64,000 nt of DNA, taken from positions 62,001 through 126,000 of the forward strand of contig JANQRZ010000007.1 of NCBI GenBank assembly GCA_028284265.1, in the 5' to 3' direction. Positions 1 through 7,833 of this stretch are shown here, in pieces. Numbering within the stretch: position 1 is the first letter of the stretch; each line of letters starts with the position of its first letter. A model generated the notes under the pieces. It had not been told where the DNA came from. It saw only the letters and a program-made list of their open reading frames with translations, and searched no databases. The stretch is from Rhodothermales bacterium (GTDB taxonomy: Bacteria > Bacteroidota > Rhodothermia > Rhodothermales > JANQRZ01). A program made the translations under genes and the position numbers.

Positions 1-1
1 C

Positions 2-514
2 CGAACAGAGGCACTCCGCGAGGCATTCGCTCAGGCGGCGAGCGAGGCGGGTCTGAAGCTGCACGACCACGACCGAGGGGGAGACAAAGGCTTCGACTAC
101 GTCGATCCTGGCTTCTGGACGACCCCTGAGGGTACGGCGATGCGGGAGCACTTCCAGCGGCAGGGCGATTTCGAGACGGCGCGCAAGTTCTTCTACTCGT
201 CGATGGAGCTAGCCAAGATCACCGGCTACGACGCCGAGCGTCAGCAGCACCCACTCTGCCTCGTCACCGAGTTGCCGCTCTTCGTGATCGAGCGCGAGTA
301 CGAGCGCGAGCCGGGGCTGCCTTCCGCCTACCTTGCCTTCCTCGATCAACTTCCCGAGCTGCCACTCCGGCTACGGCAGGGCGAGTCCATCAACGATGTG
401 CTTGAGGTCTACCAACTCCGCCCGCTTGATCTCGAAACCGCCGTCCGTCTGCAACTCCGCTGTATCGAACTCGGTTTGGAGTGCGTGCAGCGTGAGGCAA
501 GGCTGGTCTCTTAG
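2..514 (+). CDS. Hypothetical protein, 5'-truncated by the window edge
   Basis: The frame is open from the left edge of the window to a TAG stop at 512-514, so only the C-terminal ~170 residues are seen. No family is recognised. The visible part is soluble-looking and mixed charged/hydrophobic, with no membrane segment, and ends in a Leu/Glu/Arg-rich helical stretch. Codon use is like that of the neighbouring genes. Its stop overlaps the stop of the convergent spmB gene by a few bases, so the two genes share no spacer. The first ATG inside the window (140) is unlikely to be the true start because coding potential continues upstream of it. Confidence 0.55.
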   Translation, partial: RTEALREAFAQAASEAGLKLHDHDRGGDKGFDYVDPGFWTTPEGTAMREHFQRQGDFETARKFFYSSMELAKITGYDAERQQHPLCLVTELPLFVIEREYEREPGLPSAYLAFLDQLPELPLRLRQGESINDVLEVYQLRPLDLETAVRLQLRCIELGLECVQREARLVS

Positions 515-1053
515 GCGAACAGCAGACGGACGACCCACACGGCGACGAGCATCGCGGCGAAGTCGGCGATCAGACCGGCGGGGACGGCGTGGCGCGTCTT
601 CTTGATGTTGACCGCGCCGAAGTAGACGGCAATCACGTAGAACGTCGTCTCGGTCGAGCCGAACATCGTCGCAGCCATCTTGACGAAGAGCGAGTCCTCG
701 CCAAACGTGTTGATCATGTCCACCACGATCCCCGCCGAGCCGGAGCCGGTGAGGGGTCGGACAATCGCCATCGGTAGCACCTCCGCCGGGAAGCCGATGA
801 GCGCGAGCACCGGGCGGAGCGCATCAGTCAGGAAGTCCATAGCCCCGCTCGCCCGGAACATCCCGATGGCGAACAGAATGGCGACGAGATAGGGAATGAT
901 ACGCACGGCGACCTCGAATCCTTCCTTCGCCCCCTCGACGAAGCTCTCGTAGACCGGCACCTTTTTGTACAGTCCGTAGAGCGGGAAGCCGACAAGGATG
1001 AGCGGCAGGACGAAGTAAGAGAGGAGGCTGATAATCTCGCGGAGCGTTTCCAT
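511..1053 (-). CDS. spmB: SpmB-like nucleoside-recognition (Gate) membrane protein
   Basis: 180-residue integral membrane protein of the spore-maturation B family. It has an N-terminal helix near residues 10-28, an amphipathic loop, and a conserved core reading PLTGSGSAGIVVDMI around residues 100-115, followed by the FGSTETTFYVIAVYFG signature. Both patterns are typical of SpmB/Gate proteins. In Bacillus SpmA and SpmB act together in spore core dehydration. In Bacteroidota-type genomes, which do not sporulate, the pair is widespread and its substrate is unknown, although transport of a nucleoside or another small molecule has been suggested from the Gate domain. It lies just downstream of spmA on the same strand. 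Confidence 0.88.
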   Translation of the reverse strand: METLREIISLLSYFVLPLILVGFPLYGLYKKVPVYESFVEGAKEGFEVAVRIIPYLVAILFAIGMFRASGAMDFLTDALRPVLALIGFPAEVLPMAIVRPLTGSGSAGIVVDMINTFGEDSLFVKMAATMFGSTETTFYVIAVYFGAVNIKKTRHAVPAGLIADFAAMLVAVWVVRLLFA

Positions 1054-1059
1054 GGTTCA

Positions 1060-1160
1060 GGGAGCAGAAGGCAGAGGGCAGTAAGCGGAAAGGGAAATGG
1101 TCAGGAAGGCAGTGCCTCCGTTCCTCCGTTCTTCCGCTCTTCCGTTCCTCCGCTCCTGTT
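1060..1160. repeat. Composition-skewed imperfect inverted repeat
   Basis: On the + strand a purine-rich arm (GGAGCAGAAGGCAGAGGGCAG and onward) is followed by a pyrimidine-rich arm (TTCCTCCGTTCTTCCGCTCT). The arms pair imperfectly. The right arm encodes the last residues of SpmA. It is one of several similar spacers in the window. Confidence 0.4.
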
Positions 1161-2114
1161 CGGGTCCGAGGCGCGGGACTTAGGGAGCCGTCCGAGCAGC
1201 TTGGCGGCGGTGATGGCGACGACGAGCGAGATGCCGGTCGTGATGATGATGGCGAAGATGAGCTGGTTGATTTGGAGGCCCATCAGCGCGAGCAGCAGCA
1301 CCGGCGGGACGAGTTGGACGCTCGCCGTGTTGATGGCGAGGAGCATCACCATCGGGTTCGTCGCCGTGTCGTCCGTCGGGTTGAGGGTTTGCAGTTCTTC
1401 CATCGCCTTGATGCCGAACGGTGTGGCGGCATTGCCAAGGCCGAACACGTTGGCCGCCATGTTGAGGGCGATCATGCCAAGCGCCGGGTGGTCGTCGGGC
1501 ACCTCGGGGAAGAGTGGCTTGAGGATGGGGCGAACGAGTTTGACGAGAGCGTAGATGATGCCTGCTTCCTCGGCGATTTTGAGGAGGCCGAGGAAGAGGG
1601 CGAGCACGCCGATCAGGCTAAGGGCGATGCTCGCCGCCGTCTCCGCGAAATCGAGCGCGGCCCCCGCCATCGCGTTCATCTTGACGAACCGCACCGGCTC
1701 GAACGCAACCGTCGCCTCGACTAGCGCAGCACCGACCGGCTCCTCAAACGCGATGCGGCCTTGGAGTTGTTCGGTTCGGGAGTTGGTCACGTCGCGGATC
1801 GTGGCGAGCGGCTCGGGGAGGCTCGCGTCGGCGTCGAAGCGAAGCTGCGTGCCCTCGTTCGTGCGGATCAGCGTCGCGTCATAGGTGACCTCGGGCCGCG
1901 CGTCGGTGGCGTAGAGATCACCGTATTTGTCTGGGTCGATGCGGACCTCAACCGGCGTGCGCCGAGCCTCGGCGTCGTAGACGTCGAGGAAGGCGACGGT
2001 GAGCGGGAGCGGCGTGTCGTTGCGGTACGTGTCGCGGGTGAGGTCGCGGACATCGTAGAACAGGGCGAAGACGAGGCTGGAGACGATCAGCCCGGCCCAG
2101 ATGTAATTCAGCAT
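1101..2114 (-). CDS. spmA: SpmA-like nucleoside-recognition membrane protein
   Basis: 337 residues from the ATG at 2114. It begins with a membrane anchor (residues ~3-18). A periplasmic insert of about 100 residues follows, which Bacillus SpmA (~200 aa) lacks. The SpmA core then contains the NMAANVFGLGNAATPFGIKAMEEL signature (given here in parts: NMAANVFGLGNA, then TPFGIKAMEEL) and several transmembrane helices. The longer reading upstream of 2114 runs through an inverted-repeat spacer and is rejected. The C-terminal tail, rich in Arg, Gly, Glu and Lys, is encoded by a purine/pyrimidine-skewed repeat and may be a late extension. It is probably co-transcribed with spmB, 47 bp downstream. Confidence 0.87.
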   Translation of the reverse strand: MLNYIWAGLIVSSLVFALFYDVRDLTRDTYRNDTPLPLTVAFLDVYDAEARRTPVEVRIDPDKYGDLYATDARPEVTYDATLIRTNEGTQLRFDADASLPEPLATIRDVTNSRTEQLQGRIAFEEPVGAALVEATVAFEPVRFVKMNAMAGAALDFAETAASIALSLIGVLALFLGLLKIAEEAGIIYALVKLVRPILKPLFPEVPDDHPALGMIALNMAANVFGLGNAATPFGIKAMEELQTLNPTDDTATNPMVMLLAINTASVQLVPPVLLLALMGLQINQLIFAIIITTGISLVVAITAAKLLGRLPKSRASDPNRSGGTEERKNGGTEALPS

Positions 2115-2133
2115 GGGGGTACGGGTGTGTGTG

Positions 2134-2250
2134 GGCGGGCGTATGAGCGTTTGAGGGTAGGAAGTCAGAGGCGGCTCCGAAGCGAGGCGTTGAATACGCT
2201 CACACACTCTTCCTCCCAAACACCCATACACGCTACTAACTACGCCCGCC
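2134..2250. repeat. Imperfect inverted repeat between spmA and the PPC-domain gene
   Basis: A 10-bp perfect outer pair (GGCGGGCGTA at 2134-2143, TACGCCCGCC at 2241-2250) encloses further imperfectly pairing arms: a GAGCGTTTGAGGGTAGGAAG arm and a CTTCCTCCCAAACACCCATA arm. It lies in the divergent spacer and could act as a bidirectional structure or be a small dispersed element. Confidence 0.5.
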
Positions 2251-2285
2251 ACTGGCAGTCCCGCAAGCCTCATCGGTTGCGTTTG

Positions 2286-2293
2286 TATCTTTG
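2286..2293 (+). promoter_or_regulatory. Candidate Bacteroidota-type -7 box (TATCTTTG)
   Basis: Perfect match to TAnnTTTG, 30 bp before the ATG of the PPC-domain gene. No convincing -33 TTG is seen at the usual distance, so confidence is limited. Confidence 0.35.
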
Positions 2294-2322
2294 GACCTTC
2301 CCTTCACCTGCTACTGCCTGCT

Positions 2323-3009
2323 ATGAAGACTCTCTCGCTCCTCGCGCTGCTGCTGGCCGTGCCCGCCGCGGCCCAGACCTATTCCGGCACCCTCGAAGAC
2401 GGCGACGCCGCCCGCGACTTCGGCGAACTCTACGACGCCTACACCTTCGAGGCCCAGCAGGGGCAGGAGGTGGTCGTCCACCTCGCAGGCGAGGGCGGGC
2501 TTGACACCTACCTCATCGTCCGCTCGCCTTCCGGGGCGGAATGGACGAACGACGATTTCGAGGGGGCGAGTATCTCGCAAGTCACCCTCGTGGCGAGTGA
2601 GGCCGGAACGTGGACCGCGTGGGCTTCCGGGTTCAACAACGCCCAGCGCGGCAACTACGAACTGACCATCACGCTCGGCGGCATCGCCGAAGTCACGACC
2701 ATCGAGGGCCGCCTCGATCCGAGCGATAACCAGACGATTAAGGGTGAGTACGTCGATACAATGACGATTGACGCGCCCTCGTCCGGTCGCTTCACGGTCG
2801 AGCTGATCTGCTTCGGCTTCGACGGGTTCCTGCGCGTCACCTCGCCGAGCGGCCAGCACTGGCGCAACGACGACGCGGGGTCGACGGATGTCTCCCGGAT
2901 TGAGAACCTCATCGGCGCGCCCGGTGAGTGGACGGTGGACGTGACGACCGTCAGTCCGGAAGAGGTCGGGGCCTATGATGTCCGCGTGCTCGTCTTCCCC
3001 GAGCGCTAG
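2323..3009 (+). CDS. Secreted protein with two PPC-like beta-sandwich domains
   Basis: 228 residues. The N-terminus (residues 1-17, ending PAAAQ) is a Sec signal peptide. The mature protein is two tandem repeats of about 100 residues. Each contains a pattern of the pre-peptidase C-terminal (PPC) domain: YDAYTFEAQQGQEV, then LDTYLIVRSPSG with NDD in the first, and DGFLRVTSPSG with NDD in the second. PPC domains are usually accessory modules of secreted proteases. Here no catalytic domain is attached, so the protein is probably a periplasmic or surface accessory protein of unknown role. It is convergent with uvrC, and the two coding regions overlap at the stops (3006-3009). Confidence 0.75.
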   Translation: MKTLSLLALLLAVPAAAQTYSGTLEDGDAARDFGELYDAYTFEAQQGQEVVVHLAGEGGLDTYLIVRSPSGAEWTNDDFEGASISQVTLVASEAGTWTAWASGFNNAQRGNYELTITLGGIAEVTTIEGRLDPSDNQTIKGEYVDTMTIDAPSSGRFTVELICFGFDGFLRVTSPSGQHWRNDDAGSTDVSRIENLIGAPGEWTVDVTTVSPEEVGAYDVRVLVFPER

Positions 3010-4877
3010 GATATCTCACTTTCGGGTGTGGCTTTGCCTTTCTGCGTGCGGAAGTAGCCGTGGACCTTGCTTGCAATACTCGGCCCTACCACTTCGGCGA
3101 GTGCTTCTTCGGGTGCGGTTCTGACGCGCTTGACGGAGCCGAAGGTCTGGAGCAGCTTGCGCGCCGTCTTCGCGCCGACACCGTCGATCTCTAGTAGCTC
3201 GGTGTGGAGGTTGGTCTTCGCACGCTGCTTGCGCTGGGCGGTGACGGCGAAGCGGTGTGCCTCGTCGCGGACGCGCTGCAACAGCCGGAGTGCCGATGAG
3301 GTGCGCGGGATCAGGATCGGCTGGCTGTCGCCGGGGACGAAGACCTCTTCGAGCCGCTTCGCGAGGCCGACGACCGGGAACTTGCCGTAGACGTCGACCG
3401 CCTTGAGCGATTCGACTGCCGACGAAAGCTGGCCCTTGCCGCCGTCGATCACGACGAGGTCGGGCCAGGGGCCGTTCTCTTCGAGCGTCCGCCGGTAGCG
3501 CCGCTGGATCACCTCGCGCATCGACTGGAAATCGTCGGGCTTACCCTGCTCGACCGTGCGAATCTTGAACGTCCGGTAGTCGCCCTTCTTCGGCTTACCG
3601 TTCTCGAAGACCACGCAGCTTGCGACCGTGCCGGTACCGCCGAGGTGGGAGACATCGAAGCACTCGATCCGGCGGGGAAGGTGCTTCAGGCGGAGATCAC
3701 GCTGGAGCGACTGGACGGAACGCGGCACCCGGTCGGCATCGGCCTTCGCTTTCTGCAAGGACCACTCGCCGAGGAGCAGGCGGGCGTTGGCCTCAACCAT
3801 CCGCAGCAGGCTTGCCTTGTCGCCGCGCTCCGGGACACGCAGTTCGACAATGCGGCCCCGGCCCTCGCGGACGACCGCTTCGAGCGGCTCGGGGTCACAT
3901 GGTGTATGACTGAGGAGCACCTCGTCGGGGAAGAACGTCGCTTCGGTGTAGTGATCTTCGAGGAGCCGCTGCATCAACTCCGACTCTTCGACGCCTTCGA
4001 TGGGCCGGAGCACCTTGTGCCGCCGCCCGATGATCTTGCCCTCGCGCATCGTGAACAGCACGCCGATAGCGACGTCTTCCTCGCGGTCGAGCGCGAGTGC
4101 GAACAGGTCGCGGTCGGCCCCGTCCTCGGCGACAATCTTCTGCTTCGACGAGTACGCTTCGATCGCTGCGATCCGGTCGCGGTAGGTGGCTGCCTCCTCG
4201 TACTGCTTCTCGGTAGCGAGGCGCTGCATCTCGTCCTTCAGGAGGGCGAGCAACTCCTTCGTCTTCCCATTGAGCAGCTTCTCGATCTGCCGGATCGTGC
4301 TGTTGTAGTGCTCCTCCGTCTCGTAGCCGACGCACGGCGCGGCGCACTGCTGAATGTGGTAGTCGAGGCACGGCTCGAACTTGCCCGCTTCGATGTTGGC
4401 CTCCGACAGATAGAGGGAGCACGACCGGAGCTTGAACAGGTCCTTGATGGTCTTGAGCATCACCTTCATGGTCTTGACGTCGGTGTACGGACCGAAGTAT
4501 TTGCTGCCGTCCTTGCGGACCTTGCGCGTCGGGAATACGCGGGGAAAACGCTCGTTCTTGATGCAGATGTAGGGGTAGGACTTGTCGTCCTTGAGGAGGA
4601 TGTTGTAGCGTGGCTGAAGCTGCTTGATGAGGTTGTTCTCTAGGATCAGCGCCTCGGCCTCGGTGTCGGTGACGATGATCTCGACATCCTCGATTTTCGA
4701 GACGAGAATCCGCAGCCGCTTGTCTTTGGGGCGACCCTCCTGGAAGTAGCTCCGCACCCGGTTGCGCAGATTCTTCGCCTTGCCGACGTAGAGCACGGTG
4801 CCCTTGGTGTCCTTGTGCTGGTAGACGCCGGGGGCGGTCGGGAGGTGGGCTAGTTTGCTGGCGAGCGCGTCGGTCAT
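3006..4877 (-). CDS. uvrC: Excinuclease ABC subunit UvrC
   Basis: 623 residues from the ATG at 4877. This start leaves the GIY-YIG domain (TAPGVYQHKD, then VLYVGKAKNLRNRV) close to the N-terminus, as is usual. An in-frame ATG at 4925 would add 16 residues. Domains in order are GIY-YIG nuclease (~10-95), Cys-rich middle, UVR domain (~205-245, EEAATYRDRI), RNase H-like endonuclease (with DVSHLGGTG and VIDGGKGQLSSA), and a C-terminal helix-hairpin-helix pair (LEIDGVGAKTARKLL). UvrC makes both incisions around bulky DNA lesions together with UvrA and UvrB, which are not in this window. Confidence 0.97.
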   Translation of the reverse strand: MTDALASKLAHLPTAPGVYQHKDTKGTVLYVGKAKNLRNRVRSYFQEGRPKDKRLRILVSKIEDVEIIVTDTEAEALILENNLIKQLQPRYNILLKDDKSYPYICIKNERFPRVFPTRKVRKDGSKYFGPYTDVKTMKVMLKTIKDLFKLRSCSLYLSEANIEAGKFEPCLDYHIQQCAAPCVGYETEEHYNSTIRQIEKLLNGKTKELLALLKDEMQRLATEKQYEEAATYRDRIAAIEAYSSKQKIVAEDGADRDLFALALDREEDVAIGVLFTMREGKIIGRRHKVLRPIEGVEESELMQRLLEDHYTEATFFPDEVLLSHTPCDPEPLEAVVREGRGRIVELRVPERGDKASLLRMVEANARLLLGEWSLQKAKADADRVPRSVQSLQRDLRLKHLPRRIECFDVSHLGGTGTVASCVVFENGKPKKGDYRTFKIRTVEQGKPDDFQSMREVIQRRYRRTLEENGPWPDLVVIDGGKGQLSSAVESLKAVDVYGKFPVVGLAKRLEEVFVPGDSQPILIPRTSSALRLLQRVRDEAHRFAVTAQRKQRAKTNLHTELLEIDGVGAKTARKLLQTFGSVKRVRTAPEEALAEVVGPSIASKVHGYFRTQKGKATPESEIS

Positions 4878-4971
4878 CGGGGAAGCAGTCGGACGGAGGT
4901 GCGGTACCCGTTTTGCTGAATCCATGATCCCGGAGAGTTAGCTCTGGGTTTGCCTCCTCAACTCTTTACAC

Positions 4972-5045
4972 GTCATCCCCGCGAAGGCGGGGACCCACCG
5001 GCCAGCAATACCTGTGGGTCCCCGCCTTCGCGGGGGTCGGGATGA
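4972..5045. repeat. REP-like palindrome (GTCATCCCCGCGAAGGCGGGG type)
   Basis: The left arm at 4972-4998 and right arm at 5014-5045 form a perfect 22-bp stem (CCCCGCGAAGGCGGGGACCC at its core) around a 15-nt loop, flanked by GTCAT and ATGAC. The motif resembles a repetitive palindrome found in many GC-rich bacteria. It sits upstream of uvrC and downstream of the GNAT gene. It has no U-tract, so it is not an obvious intrinsic terminator. Confidence 0.8.
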
Positions 5046-5069
5046 CTTTACTCCTACGGGGCGAGATTA

Positions 5070-5669
5070 TCAGCGAAAATCCACTGGGTCGCGCAGCATG
5101 GCCCAGTGGTCCGGCCCGTAGGGAAGCGGGATGGTGCCCGTCACGCGGAACCCATGCCGCTCGTAGAAGGCAACGTTGCGCTCGGTGCCCGTTTCGAGAT
5201 AGACCGGCCAGCCCTCGCGGTCGGCGCGGTTCAGCCCCGACCGAATCAGCGCACTGCCGACGCCTCGACCCTGTGCCTCGGGCGCGACGGTGAGCGTGCC
5301 GAGGTACAGCATCGGCTCATCGGGGAAGAACGCATCGAAGGCGGCATAGTCACGAAAGGCGATCCAGAACTGTCGCCAGCCGACGGCACGGAAGAGCGTC
5401 GGGATGAGCAGCTTTTCACGCCAGCCGAGCGAGTCAACGTGGTCGGGCGGTATCCAAAGCGCGACGCCCTCCAACTCGTCGGTCGTCTCCGCGATGCCGA
5501 AGGGGAGGTAGATGCGGCGGAGGTAGGCGCGGTACTCAATCCGCAGCCCGCGTCGCCGCCGGGCCTTGTCGGGGTAGAGGTGGACGAAGAGCGGGTCGTC
5601 ATGGAACGCATCAGCGATGACGCCAGCGGCGCGTTCTACATCGGATGTAGTGAGCCGACGAACCGTCAT
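5070..5669 (-). CDS. GNAT-family N-acetyltransferase
   Basis: 199 residues. The GNAT acetyl-CoA-binding motif A is clear near residues 125-140: LGTLTVAPEAQGRGVGSALI, the Q/RxxGxG/A pattern. It is followed by motif B-like YLETGTERNVAFYERHGFRV (residues ~155-175). The N-terminal ~100 residues carry the acceptor-binding half and do not identify the substrate. The ATG overlaps the TGA stop of the upstream epimerase-hydrolase gene (ATGA at 5666-5669), which suggests translational coupling. Confidence 0.88.
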   Translation of the reverse strand: MTVRRLTTSDVERAAGVIADAFHDDPLFVHLYPDKARRRRGLRIEYRAYLRRIYLPFGIAETTDELEGVALWIPPDHVDSLGWREKLLIPTLFRAVGWRQFWIAFRDYAAFDAFFPDEPMLYLGTLTVAPEAQGRGVGSALIRSGLNRADREGWPVYLETGTERNVAFYERHGFRVTGTIPLPYGPDHWAMLRDPVDFR

Positions 5670-6829
5670 TGGTCCAGCAGGAAGTCTGTGACGAGGGCGG
5701 CGAAGCGCCCTGGATCGACGCCTTGGATCGGGTGGTCGAGGCCGGGGTGGATGGCGAGGCGGGCGTCGGGGAGCGTGCGCCAGAGGTTGAGCGCGTGCTC
5801 GATGCGGAAATAGCGGTCGCGGTCACCTGCCGAGACGAGGGTGGGTGCGGTGATCTGCGCCAATTCGTCATCGGGGACGTAGTGCTCGGGAAGGGCCTCC
5901 GTGAAGATCACCATGCGCCGGACGAGGTCTTGCCAGCGCTCAGTCCCATGCGTTTCGGCGAGCCGCTTCGCCCAGCGCGGCACGTCGCGGCCAAGCGCGC
6001 CCGCCATCGCATCGGCCATCGTCTCGACCTCCCCCTCGTCCCACTGCACGTTCATCCCGTGGACCACGAGCCGGTCGATTCGATCGGGATAGTTGAGGGC
6101 AAAATGGAGCGCAGACGAACCGCCCATCGAGAAGCCGAAGACGTGGGCACGGGCGATGCCGAGGTGGTCGAGCACAGCGGGGACAGCCTCGGCGAAAAAC
6201 TCTAGCGTCAACTCTTCCTCAGCGAAGGCACTCGACCGGCCATGCGCCGCAAAGTCCACAGCGATGGTCCTAAAGTGCTGGTCGAAAGTCGGCAAGAGCC
6301 GCTGGGTCTCCAGTTCCGTCGAGCCGAGGGCCGCGTGCATGAGGACGAGCGGTGGTCCGTCTGCCTGTCCGCCGAGGTAGTAGGCAATCTGCCCGTCGCG
6401 GAACGGTGCGTATTCCGGTTCGAAGGGGAGGGGCGACCGCTGGCAAAACTCAACGAGCACGCCGCCCGTGTCTTTGGGGTGGACAAAGACGATTAGCTTC
6501 TCGTCGGCCCCGCGCCTTGGCTCATCGTTGAGGAGGCGAAAGCCTTCGTCGCGCAAGCGCTGCATGGTGGCGTCAATGTCGCGGACCTCGAAGGCGAGGT
6601 GGTGCAGGCCCTCGCCGCGTTTCTCGATGAACCCGGCAATCGGTGAGTCAGGCCGTATCGCTTCGAGCAACTCGATTTTCGCCCCACCCGCATCGAGGAA
6701 GATGGTCTCGACGCCCTGTTCCCCGACAACCTCGCGCTTGTAGGGCGTGTATCCAAAGAGCCGCTCGTAGAGAGCGATGGCCGCATCAGCATCGCGGATG
6801 GCAACGCCGAGGTGTTCGAGTCGAGGCAT
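5666..6829 (-). CDS. Fusion: methylmalonyl-CoA epimerase-like VOC domain + alpha/beta hydrolase
   Basis: 387 residues in two parts. Residues ~1-132 are a full methylmalonyl-CoA epimerase-type VOC domain, with LEHLGVAIRD at the start, GLHHLAFEV near 74-82 and VLVEFCQ near 124-130. The expected metal ligands are His6, His76/77 and Glu127. Residues ~140-387 are an alpha/beta hydrolase with a nucleophile elbow GFSMGG (Ser234), a late acid region around TLVSAGDRD, and a His in GLDHPIQG. Epimerases are normally ~135 aa and stand alone. The hydrolase could be a thioesterase acting on the epimerised acyl-CoA, but this is inference. The reading frame is continuous with no sign of frameshift. Confidence 0.85.
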   Translation of the reverse strand: MPRLEHLGVAIRDADAAIALYERLFGYTPYKREVVGEQGVETIFLDAGGAKIELLEAIRPDSPIAGFIEKRGEGLHHLAFEVRDIDATMQRLRDEGFRLLNDEPRRGADEKLIVFVHPKDTGGVLVEFCQRSPLPFEPEYAPFRDGQIAYYLGGQADGPPLVLMHAALGSTELETQRLLPTFDQHFRTIAVDFAAHGRSSAFAEEELTLEFFAEAVPAVLDHLGIARAHVFGFSMGGSSALHFALNYPDRIDRLVVHGMNVQWDEGEVETMADAMAGALGRDVPRWAKRLAETHGTERWQDLVRRMVIFTEALPEHYVPDDELAQITAPTLVSAGDRDRYFRIEHALNLWRTLPDARLAIHPGLDHPIQGVDPGRFAALVTDFLLDQ

Positions 6830-6830
6830 T

Positions 6831-6921
6831 GGGAGAGAGAGGAGAGGGAAGAAAAAGAGAAGATAGAGGGAGAGAGTGTGTCTGTCTCCTCCTTCTTTTC
6901 CCTCTTTTCTTTCTCTTCTCT
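6831..6921. repeat. Homopurine/homopyrimidine inverted-repeat spacer
   Basis: About 40 nearly pure purines (6831-6876) are followed by about 40 nearly pure pyrimidines (6881-6921), between two minus-strand genes. The arms can pair imperfectly as a hairpin, and each arm could also form triplex-type DNA. Confidence 0.5.
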
Positions 6922-7739
6922 CAAGCCTCCGGGAAGAGCGTCTCGAAGCGCACGATCATCTGCGCAGCCTCGGTGCGGATGGCAGCGGCTTCGGCCTCGT
7001 TGACGGCGAACACGCTGAGGATCTCGTCGAGATGGGCCTCGTGCTCGGGGCCGTGAAGCTGGACGAGTGTCCAGTACTCATTGGCTCGGTCCATCGCGTC
7101 GTCGAGTTCGTCGAGGTCGGTGATGCCTTCGAGCATCGGCTGGGCGAAGAGGGCACGGGCGTCCATCTCGCTCAGTCCCTTCGGGCCGTAGGTCCGCTCT
7201 GCGGGCTGCTCGATCTGCTCGTGCGCGAACGCCGGGTGGGCGAGGAGCGCGTCGAAGCCCAGCGTTTCGGCTCCCACGTCTTCAGCGAGGGCATGGTCAT
7301 CCGAGGTAAGCGCGTCCCAGTGCGTCTCAACCGTATCGAGGAGCCTATCGAAGTCGGCCTCGTCCTCCGGGTCAGTGTTGGGGCCGAGGAGGAACTCCGC
7401 GAGGTCGTTGTACCGCTTGGTGCGCTCCTTCGAGGGCAGAGAGAAATAGGCCCACAGCACGCGGGCCGTTTCCAGCACGGCGATGGTCGTCTCGTCTGCC
7501 TCGTCGGGTTGGGCCATTACCTCGAAGGCTGCCGCTGGGTCGAGGTCGTAGAGGTCGAACAGCGGCTCGGCGAAGAGGGCAAGGGAGGCGAAGCTGAGGC
7601 CCGTCTCGTCTTGGCTGAGGGCGCGCACTTTGCGCTGGTGCTGGGCGAGGAAGGCGTCGAGGTCGGTCATAGCGAGGGCGCCGTCGCCGCCTGCGGTGGC
7701 GGAGTGGGCGTCCAGCGGTTCGTGGGGCAGATCGTTCAT
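6921..7739 (-). CDS. Hypothetical acidic soluble protein
   Basis: 272 residues from the ATG at 7739. A second ATG at 7670 would give 249 residues, starting MTDLDAFLAQHQRKV. An earlier in-frame start lies inside the neighbouring VWA gene and is rejected. The protein is strongly acidic (many Asp/Glu), helical, and lacks a signal peptide or membrane segment. I recognise no family. It lies downstream of the VWA gene on the same strand with a 94-bp gap. Confidence 0.6.
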   Translation of the reverse strand: MNDLPHEPLDAHSATAGGDGALAMTDLDAFLAQHQRKVRALSQDETGLSFASLALFAEPLFDLYDLDPAAAFEVMAQPDEADETTIAVLETARVLWAYFSLPSKERTKRYNDLAEFLLGPNTDPEDEADFDRLLDTVETHWDALTSDDHALAEDVGAETLGFDALLAHPAFAHEQIEQPAERTYGPKGLSEMDARALFAQPMLEGITDLDELDDAMDRANEYWTLVQLHGPEHEAHLDEILSVFAVNEAEAAAIRTEAAQMIVRFETLFPEA

Positions 7740-7833
7740 ACGTGGCGGTGGACAGCAAGTAAAGAGCGACCGTACTCCCGGTTCCCTGGGGCGGGTTCCC
7801 TCATGCGGTCGCCCTATGTGAACTTCATGCGGG

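Noticed and set aside
4972-5045. Intrinsic terminator for uvrC or the GNAT gene
   Set aside because: The stem is strong, but there is no T-tract, and it lies upstream of uvrC. A dispersed palindrome fits better.
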